Shown: positions 6,527 to 10,164 of the stretch, in pieces
How positions within the stretch are numbered: position 1 is the stretch's first letter
Layout of the letters: each line of letters starts with the position of its first letter
Source: Lachnospiraceae bacterium
GTDB taxonomy: Bacteria; Bacillota_A; Clostridia; Lachnospirales; Lachnospiraceae
Length of the DNA: 10,164 bases
Direction: 5' to 3'
Assembly: GCA_017416505.1 (NCBI GenBank)
Contig: JAFQCI010000172.1
Span: 1-10,164, forward strand
Program-made: the position numbers and the translations under genes
Notes under the pieces: generated by a model
Database searches by the model: none
Told to the model about the DNA's origin: nothing
What the model saw: the letters and a program-made list of their open reading frames with translations, nothing else

Positions 6527-7360
6527 ATGGCATATAAAATTATTGGAGACAGTTGTTGTGATTTCACAAGGGAAGAAAAAGAAAAATACGGAATTATCAC
6601 AATTCCATTGTCGTTGTTTGTAGACGGAGAGGAAGTTATTGATGACGATGATTTTCAACAGTTGGATTTCATACAGAAGGTAGCGAAGAGCCAGCAGTCA
6701 GTAAAATCTGCCTGTCCTGCACCGGAGGCATATATGAATGCCTATCAGGCGGAGGGAGATATCTATGTTGTAACCTTATCTGCCAAGTTGAGCGGTTCTT
6801 ATAATAGTGCTATGGTTGCAGTAGATATGTATGAAGAGGAGTTTGGAAAAAAGAACATTCATGTGTTTGATTCTAAATCTGCGGCAGCGGGACAGTATTT
6901 GATTTGTAAGAAAATTATGGAATTGGCTGAAAAAGGCTTGCCTTTTGAGGAAGTAGTAGAAACAGTAGAAACATTTATCGCAGGAATGAAGACATATTTT
7001 GTGTTAGAGTCTTTAGAAACCTTAAGAAAGAATGGAAGACTTTCTAATGTAAAGGCTATGGTTGCAAATGTATTGAATATTAAGCCAGTGATGAGTGCGA
7101 AAGACGGAGAAATTATTCAATTGGGTCAAGCCAGGGGGATTCAGAAGGCACTTACTAAAATGGTGGAAGCCATGAAGACGGAAGGTGTAAATTTAGAGGA
7201 AAAAACCTTAATTCTTTCTCATTGCAACAATTTAGAACGTGCCAACAAAGTAAAGGAAGAAATTTTGCAGCTGGCTAAGGTAAAAGAAGTCATTATTATT
7301 GATACCAGAGGCGTTAGTACCTTGTATGCTAACGATGGTGGTATTATTATTGCGGTTTAG
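6527..7360 (+). CDS. DegV family protein (FakB-like fatty-acid-binding protein)
   Basis: The protein is 277 residues, cytoplasmic and full length for the DegV family. These proteins hold a single fatty acid in a deep pocket; characterised FakB members present it to the kinase FakA for acyl-phosphate synthesis and entry into phospholipids. Visible family landmarks are GDSCCDFT (7-14), SAKLSGSYNSA (85-95), DSKSAAAGQ (115-123), LRKNGRLSN (166-174), NIKPV (184-188) and a glycine-rich end GGIIIAV. The position usually occupied by a T/S-SQPSP motif reads SACPAPEAY (61-69), a small departure. A GGAGGG site (6513-6518) 8 bases upstream fixes the ATG start. No FakA or other lipid gene is nearby, so the partner is encoded elsewhere, and the ligand cannot be told from sequence. 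It could be one of several DegV paralogues, hence no symbol. Confidence 0.93.
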   Translation: MAYKIIGDSCCDFTREEKEKYGIITIPLSLFVDGEEVIDDDDFQQLDFIQKVAKSQQSVKSACPAPEAYMNAYQAEGDIYVVTLSAKLSGSYNSAMVAVDMYEEEFGKKNIHVFDSKSAAAGQYLICKKIMELAEKGLPFEEVVETVETFIAGMKTYFVLESLETLRKNGRLSNVKAMVANVLNIKPVMSAKDGEIIQLGQARGIQKALTKMVEAMKTEGVNLEEKTLILSHCNNLERANKVKEEILQLAKVKEVIIIDTRGVSTLYANDGGIIIAV

Positions 7361-7396
7361 AAAAAGAAAAGTATATTTTGGAAAATACGAGGGGAG

Positions 7397-7427
7397 GATT
7401 TATTTCTTAGGTCAAAAGAAATAAATC
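7397..7427 (+). terminator. Hairpin after the DegV gene, possible weak terminator
   Basis: A perfect 12-bp stem GATTTATTTCTT (7397-7408) / AAGAAATAAATC (7416-7427) has a 7-base loop. It is AT-rich and followed by TTATAAATAAATC rather than a U-tract, so termination would be weak. A GGGGAGG sequence directly precedes the stem but has no start codon at a useful distance. Confidence 0.4.
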
Positions 7428-7463
7428 TTATAAATAAATCTTGTAAATTAAGTTAAGAAATAA

Positions 7464-7492
7464 TTGACAAGGCAAGCTGGTTAAGATATAAT
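7464..7492 (+). promoter_or_regulatory. Consensus promoter of greA-lysS
   Basis: TTGACA (7464-7469), exactly 17 bases, then TATAAT (7487-7492): a perfect match to the housekeeping sigma-A consensus. The predicted start near 7499 lies just upstream of the greA leader hairpin. Confidence 0.92.
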
Positions 7493-7505
7493 ATTTTGAA
7501 TAGTG

Positions 7506-7546
7506 CGACCGCTCATTTTTTATTATAAATGAGCGGATTTTGGTCG
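7506..7546 (+). promoter_or_regulatory. 5'-terminal hairpin in the greA leader
   Basis: CCGCTCATTT (7509-7518) pairs perfectly with AAATGAGCGG (7527-7536) around an 8-base loop, followed by ATTTTGG. The outer CGACC (7506-7510) can instead pair with GGTCG (7542-7546), using the same two C residues, so two alternative folds are possible. It sits within about 10 bases of the predicted mRNA 5' end. It could stabilise the message, act as a weak attenuator, or yield a short leader RNA. Confidence 0.6.
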
Positions 7547-7574
7547 TAATAAAGAATAAGGAAGGGCGTTTATT

Positions 7575-8057
7575 ATGTCAGAAAAGAAAAATCTTTTAAC
7601 ATATAAAGGATTAAAAGAATTAGAAGATGAATTACAGGATTTAAAGGTAGTAAAGAGAAAAGAAGTTGCTCAGAAAATTAAGGAAGCAAGAGAGCAGGGT
7701 GACTTGTCAGAAAATGCAGAATATGATGCTGCAAAGGATGAGCAAAGAGACATTGAAGCAAGAATCGAAGAATTAGAAAAGATTCTTAAAAACGCAGAAG
7801 TAATTGACGAAGATGAAGTTGACTTAGAAAAGATTAATGTAGGCTGTACGGTTCTTTTATATGATGTAGAATTTGAAGAAGAAGTGACTTATCGCATCGT
7901 TGGTTCCACAGAAGCTGACATTTTAAATAATAAGATTTCTAATGAATCACCAATCGGAAGAGCTTTAATCGGAGCTAAGATTGGTCAGACTGTAGATGTA
8001 GAAGGTCCGGATGGAACCTGCCAGTTTAAGATTCTAGAAATTAATCGTTCAAATTAA
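7575..8057 (+). CDS. greA: Transcription elongation factor GreA
   Basis: The 160-residue product has the usual GreA length and architecture. An N-terminal antiparallel coiled coil (about 1-75) enters the RNA polymerase secondary channel, and a C-terminal FKBP-like domain (about 85-158) binds polymerase. GreA stimulates cleavage of the 3' end of backtracked transcripts so that stalled polymerase can resume. The coiled-coil tip reads [14 protein letters not shown] (41-54), with the acidic pair D43 and E46 that coordinates the catalytic metal, so the protein should be active. The C-terminal part has the family motif [25 protein letters not shown] site (7561-7566) 8 bases upstream supports ATG 7575. 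It is the first gene of a two-gene unit with lysS, under a perfect sigma-A promoter and behind a hairpin leader. Confidence 0.98.
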   Translation: MSEKKNLLTYKGLKELEDELQDLKVVKRKEVAQKIKEAREQGDLSENAEYDAAKDEQRDIEARIEELEKILKNAEVIDEDEVDLEKINVGCTVLLYDVEFEEEVTYRIVGSTEADILNNKISNESPIGRALIGAKIGQTVDVEGPDGTCQFKILEINRSN

Positions 8058-8070
8058 GGAGTGTACTACT

Positions 8071-9582
8071 TTGGATAATCAACAAAACAATCAAAAAAAC
8101 AATCAGCAACCAAAAGAACAGGATTTAAACCAGTTATTAAAGGTTCGTAGAGAAAAATTAGCTAATTTACAGGAAGCAGGAAAAGACCCTTTTGTTATTA
8201 CAAAGTATGATGTAACAAATCATAGCCAGGAAATTAAGGATGGCTTTGATTCTTTGGAAGGAAAGAATGTTTCTATTGCCGGACGTATCATGTCAAAGCG
8301 TGTTATGGGTAAGGCTTCATTTTGTAACATTCAGGATTTAAAGGGAAATATTCAGTCATATGTTGCCAGAGATTCTATTGGAGAAGAAGCATATGCTGAT
8401 TTTAAGAAATTTGACGTAGGTGATATCGTAGGTTTAAAGGGTGAAGTATTTAAGACCAAGACTGGAGAAATTTCTATTCATGCCTCAGAAGTAACTTTAC
8501 TTTCTAAGAGCTTACAGATTTTACCTGAGAAATTCCATGGTTTGACAAACACAGACATTCGTTATCGTCAAAGATATGTGGATTTAATTATGAATGCAGA
8601 TGTAAAGGATACTTTTATTAAGCGTTCTAAGATTATCAGTAGTATCCGTAAATATCTTGATACTCAGGGATTTATTGAGGTTGAAACACCAATGTTGGTA
8701 TCAAATGCAGGTGGAGCAGCAGCAAGACCATTTGAAACCCATTTTAATGCTTTGGATGAGGATTTAAAACTTCGTATTTCTTTAGAGTTATATTTAAAGA
8801 GATTAATCGTTGGTGGTTTAGAGAGAGTATATGAAATCGGTCGTGTATTCAGAAATGAAGGACTTGATACCAGACATAATCCTGAATTTACTTTAATGGA
8901 ATTATATCAGGCATATACAGATTATAACGGAATGATGGATTTAACAGAGAACTTATATCGTTATGTTGCCCAGGACGTTCTTGGAACCACAAAGATTGTA
9001 TATAAGGGTATTGAAATTGACCTTAGCAAGCCATTTGAAAGAATTACTATGGTAGATGCTGTTAAGAAGTATGCAGGTGTTGATTTCAATGAAATTAAGA
9101 CTTTGGAAGAAGCAAGAGCGATTGCAAAGGAAAAAGGTGTGGAATTTGAAACAAGACATAAGAAGGGTGATATTTTGAACCTATTCTTTGAAACTTTCGT
9201 AGAAGAACACTTAATTCAGCCAACTTTCTTAATGGATCACCCAGTGGAAATTTCACCACTTACTAAGAAGAAACCTGAAAATCCAGAATATACAGAACGT
9301 TTTGAATTCTTTATGAATGGATGGGAAATGGCAAATGCTTATTCTGAGTTAAATGACCCAATCGACCAGAGAGAACGCTTTAAAGCACAGGAAGAATTAT
9401 TTGCTCAAGGAGATGAAGAAGCAAGTCATACTGATGAAGACTTCTTAAATGCACTTGAAATCGGTATGCCACCAACAGGAGGTATCGGTTTCGGTATTGA
9501 CAGAATGGTAATGCTGCTGACAGATTCACCAGCGATAAGGGATGTGTTGTTGTTCCCGACGATGAAGAGTCTTGATAAATAA
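8071..9582 (+). CDS. lysS: Lysine--tRNA ligase (class II LysRS)
   Basis: The 503-residue enzyme joins lysine to tRNA-Lys in the cytoplasm using ATP. A Gln/Asn-rich leader (1-20) precedes an OB-fold anticodon-binding domain (about 65-145). The class II catalytic core has motif 1 around 200-220, motif 2 [14 protein letters not shown] (260-273) and motif 3 [13 protein letters not shown] (471-483). It starts at TTG 8071. The ribosome site AAGGAG (8056-8061) overlaps the greA stop codon and leaves 9 bases to the TTG, and no other in-frame start is available, so translation may be coupled to greA. The last 22 sense codons (9514-9579) differ from the rest. They use CTG CTG, ATA, AGG, GTG, TTG TTG, CCG and ACG, whereas upstream leucines are mostly TTA or CTT with no CTG that I could find. 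I infer that this tail was replaced by an integrated element; the protein remains intact. Confidence 0.97.
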   Translation: MDNQQNNQKNNQQPKEQDLNQLLKVRREKLANLQEAGKDPFVITKYDVTNHSQEIKDGFDSLEGKNVSIAGRIMSKRVMGKASFCNIQDLKGNIQSYVARDSIGEEAYADFKKFDVGDIVGLKGEVFKTKTGEISIHASEVTLLSKSLQILPEKFHGLTNTDIRYRQRYVDLIMNADVKDTFIKRSKIISSIRKYLDTQGFIEVETPMLVSNAGGAAARPFETHFNALDEDLKLRISLELYLKRLIVGGLERVYEIGRVFRNEGLDTRHNPEFTLMELYQAYTDYNGMMDLTENLYRYVAQDVLGTTKIVYKGIEIDLSKPFERITMVDAVKKYAGVDFNEIKTLEEARAIAKEKGVEFETRHKKGDILNLFFETFVEEHLIQPTFLMDHPVEISPLTKKKPENPEYTERFEFFMNGWEMANAYSELNDPIDQRERFKAQEELFAQGDEEASHTDEDFLNALEIGMPPTGGIGFGIDRMVMLLTDSPAIRDVLLFPTMKSLDK

Positions 9583-9600
9583 GCCCAGTGTTTATGCGGG
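9481..9600 (+). mobile_element. Putative attL junction of an integrative element in the lysS 3' end
   Basis: The abrupt change in codon use after 9513, inside or just after the motif 3 codons, suggests a recombination junction. Host-style sequence lies to its left and element-borne sequence that restores the reading frame to its right. Downstream are repeat structures, a strong terminator and a DUF6462-like gene rather than ordinary host genes. The right end is outside the window, so the core site cannot be defined. Confidence 0.5.
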
Positions 9601-9605
9601 TTTGT

Positions 9606-9659
9606 GGACTTTTGAAATTAAAATGACGACAAAATGACGACATTCTTTCAATGAAGTCC
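9606..9659. repeat. Inverted repeat flanking the tandem repeats
   Basis: GGACTTTTGAAA (9606-9617) pairs with TTTCAATGAAGTCC (9646-9659) as two 6-bp blocks separated by a 2-base bulge. The 28-base interval contains both AAAATGACGAC copies. No T-tract follows, so it is not a standard lysS terminator. Confidence 0.65.
9620..9641 (+). repeat. Tandem 11-bp direct repeat AAAATGACGAC x2
   Basis: Two identical, directly adjacent copies (9620-9630 and 9631-9641). They lie 38 bases after the lysS stop, between the arms of an inverted repeat. Adjacent short direct repeats near an attachment site commonly serve as arm-type binding sites for tyrosine integrases; that role is inference here. Confidence 0.85.
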
Positions 9660-9692
9660 GATTAAAAATGAATTAGTCTGAAGAAGTTATTT

Positions 9693-9720
9693 TTGAATTT
9701 TATATTAACATAAGTACTAT
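9693..9720 (+). promoter_or_regulatory. Possible promoter ahead of the DUF6462-like gene
   Basis: TTGAAT (9693-9698), a 16-base spacer and TACTAT (9715-9720). Transcription would begin about where the terminator hairpin starts (9723), so the structure would be part of the leader. The hexamers are imperfect. Confidence 0.3.
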
Positions 9721-9722
9721 TT

Positions 9723-9764
9723 AGAGGATACTTTCTAAAGAAATTTAGAAGGTATCCTCTTTTT
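9723..9764 (+). terminator. Strong intrinsic terminator between lysS and the DUF6462-like gene
   Basis: A 16-bp stem GAGGATACTTTCTAAA (9724-9739) / TTTAGAAGGTATCCTC (9744-9759) contains one G-U pair and closes with a GAAA tetraloop. It is extended by A9723-T9760 and followed by TTTTT. It is the first true terminator after lysS. It would both end lysS transcripts and shield the downstream gene from read-through. Confidence 0.92.
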
Positions 9765-9794
9765 GCGTTACGTGACAAGGAAGGAGATGAAATA

Positions 9795-10025
9795 ATGACT
9801 GAAAAGAGAGAATTCAATTTTAAAGAAATCAGAGAAAGAAACAAGAAGTTTGTTCGTTATAAAGAGGGAGCAGTTTTATACTCAATGGGAATGTCAAAAT
9901 TTCAAGAATTAGCAAAAGAAGCAAAAGCAATCTATAAAGTGAATCAAATGGTTCTTGTGAATATAGAAATTCTTGATAAATATTTGGAAAAATTTCATGT
10001 TTCAGAAGATGACTTTTATAAGTAG
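9795..10025 (+). CDS. DUF6462-like small protein, candidate excisionase/DNA-binding protein
   Basis: The protein has 76 residues and is rich in lysine and glutamate. The segment VRYKEGAVLYSMGMSKFQ then LAKEAKAIYKVNQMVLVN resembles the DUF6462 family of Firmicutes mobile elements. The order fits the winged-helix fold of excisionase-type proteins: a helix-turn-helix-like part (about 21-42) and a short beta hairpin (about 46-57) before LDKYLEKF. I recognise the family from memory, so the assignment is likely rather than proven. AAGGAG (9781-9786) lies 8 bases before the ATG. It sits 212 bases from lysS behind a strong terminator and close to the proposed attachment site. Such genes often stand next to an integrase, which would lie beyond the window. 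A direct role in excision is inference; it could instead be a regulator of the element. Confidence 0.8.
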   Translation: MTEKREFNFKEIRERNKKFVRYKEGAVLYSMGMSKFQELAKEAKAIYKVNQMVLVNIEILDKYLEKFHVSEDDFYK

Positions 10026-10164
10026 GTGACAAACTATAAATAGTCAAGAGTTTTTTTGAAAAAAATTGTGAAGTAAAAAAGGGTAACTTTAATAGACCAT
10101 CTGAATACATCGTATTTCAGATGGGACAGATAAATGTATGCAGAGTAGATATTAGCGAAGCTTC
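10026..10164. other. Non-coding stretch at the window end, with a hairpin at 10097-10124
   Basis: CCATCTGAATAC (10097-10108) pairs with GTATTTCAGATGG (10112-10124) with one bulged T and a 3-base loop, giving 12 base pairs. No U-tract follows, so it is not an ordinary terminator. No supported start codon appears before the window ends. An AT-rich stretch with long T and A runs (about 10051-10068) precedes it. Confidence 0.6.

Noticed and set aside
7421..7442. Short AT-rich repeats considered as a CRISPR-like or iteron array
   Set aside because: There are only two short copies without regular spacers; no CRISPR array or origin-like iterons are present in the window.
9380..9643. Antisense open frame across the lysS end
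   Set aside because: It overlaps the conserved lysS motif 3 coding region on the opposite strand and shows no ribosome site or recognisable protein features; it is a shadow frame.
9829..10110. Antisense open frame across the DUF6462-like gene
   Set aside because: It is a low-complexity translation rich in leucine and serine, as expected from reading an AT-rich gene backwards, and lacks a ribosome site.

Overview
The window reads as chromosomal DNA of a low-GC Gram-positive anaerobe of the Clostridia, most likely a Lachnospiraceae. The grounds are AT-rich coding with strong AGGAGG-type ribosome sites, a DUF5721-like protein, a DUF6462-like protein, a DUF368/PopT lipid carrier translocase, a DegV protein and a greA-lysS operon. 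This taxonomic call is inference from family content; no 16S or other marker is present.

Layout. Positions 6-246 hold three tRNA genes on the + strand, Pro(TGG), Arg(TCT) and Leu(AAG), closed by an intrinsic terminator. A DHH/DHHA1 phosphoesterase of the NrnA type follows (432-1400, probably a TTG start). Positions 1401-1531 are a convergent intergenic region with three back-to-back hairpins. Two of these are terminators; the middle one has no terminator tail. On the - strand lies a two-gene unit read from 5090 down to 1550: a small DUF5721-like protein, then a 1003-residue membrane hybrid histidine kinase with an extracytoplasmic domain, seven further membrane helices, HisKA, HATPase, receiver and HPt domains. 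A 350-base divergent intergenic region (5091-5440) carries a good + promoter and a structured leader for popT (5441-6340), the DUF368 undecaprenyl phosphate translocase. A DegV/FakB-like lipid-binding protein (6527-7360) has its own promoter. A perfect-consensus promoter (7464-7492) then drives greA and lysS, which are 13 bases apart; lysS starts at TTG and its ribosome site overlaps the greA stop codon.

Most of the window is housekeeping: translation (tRNAs, LysRS), transcript elongation rescue (GreA), short RNA/pAp turnover (NrnA-like), cell-wall lipid carrier recycling (PopT) and fatty-acid handling (DegV). The most interesting place is the right end. The last 22 sense codons of lysS switch abruptly to a different codon usage. 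They are followed by tandem 11-bp repeats inside an inverted repeat, a strong terminator, and a small DUF6462-like gene of the kind found beside integrases. I read this as the left junction (attL) of an integrative element inserted into the 3' end of lysS, with the element supplying a replacement lysS tail. The element itself continues beyond the window.
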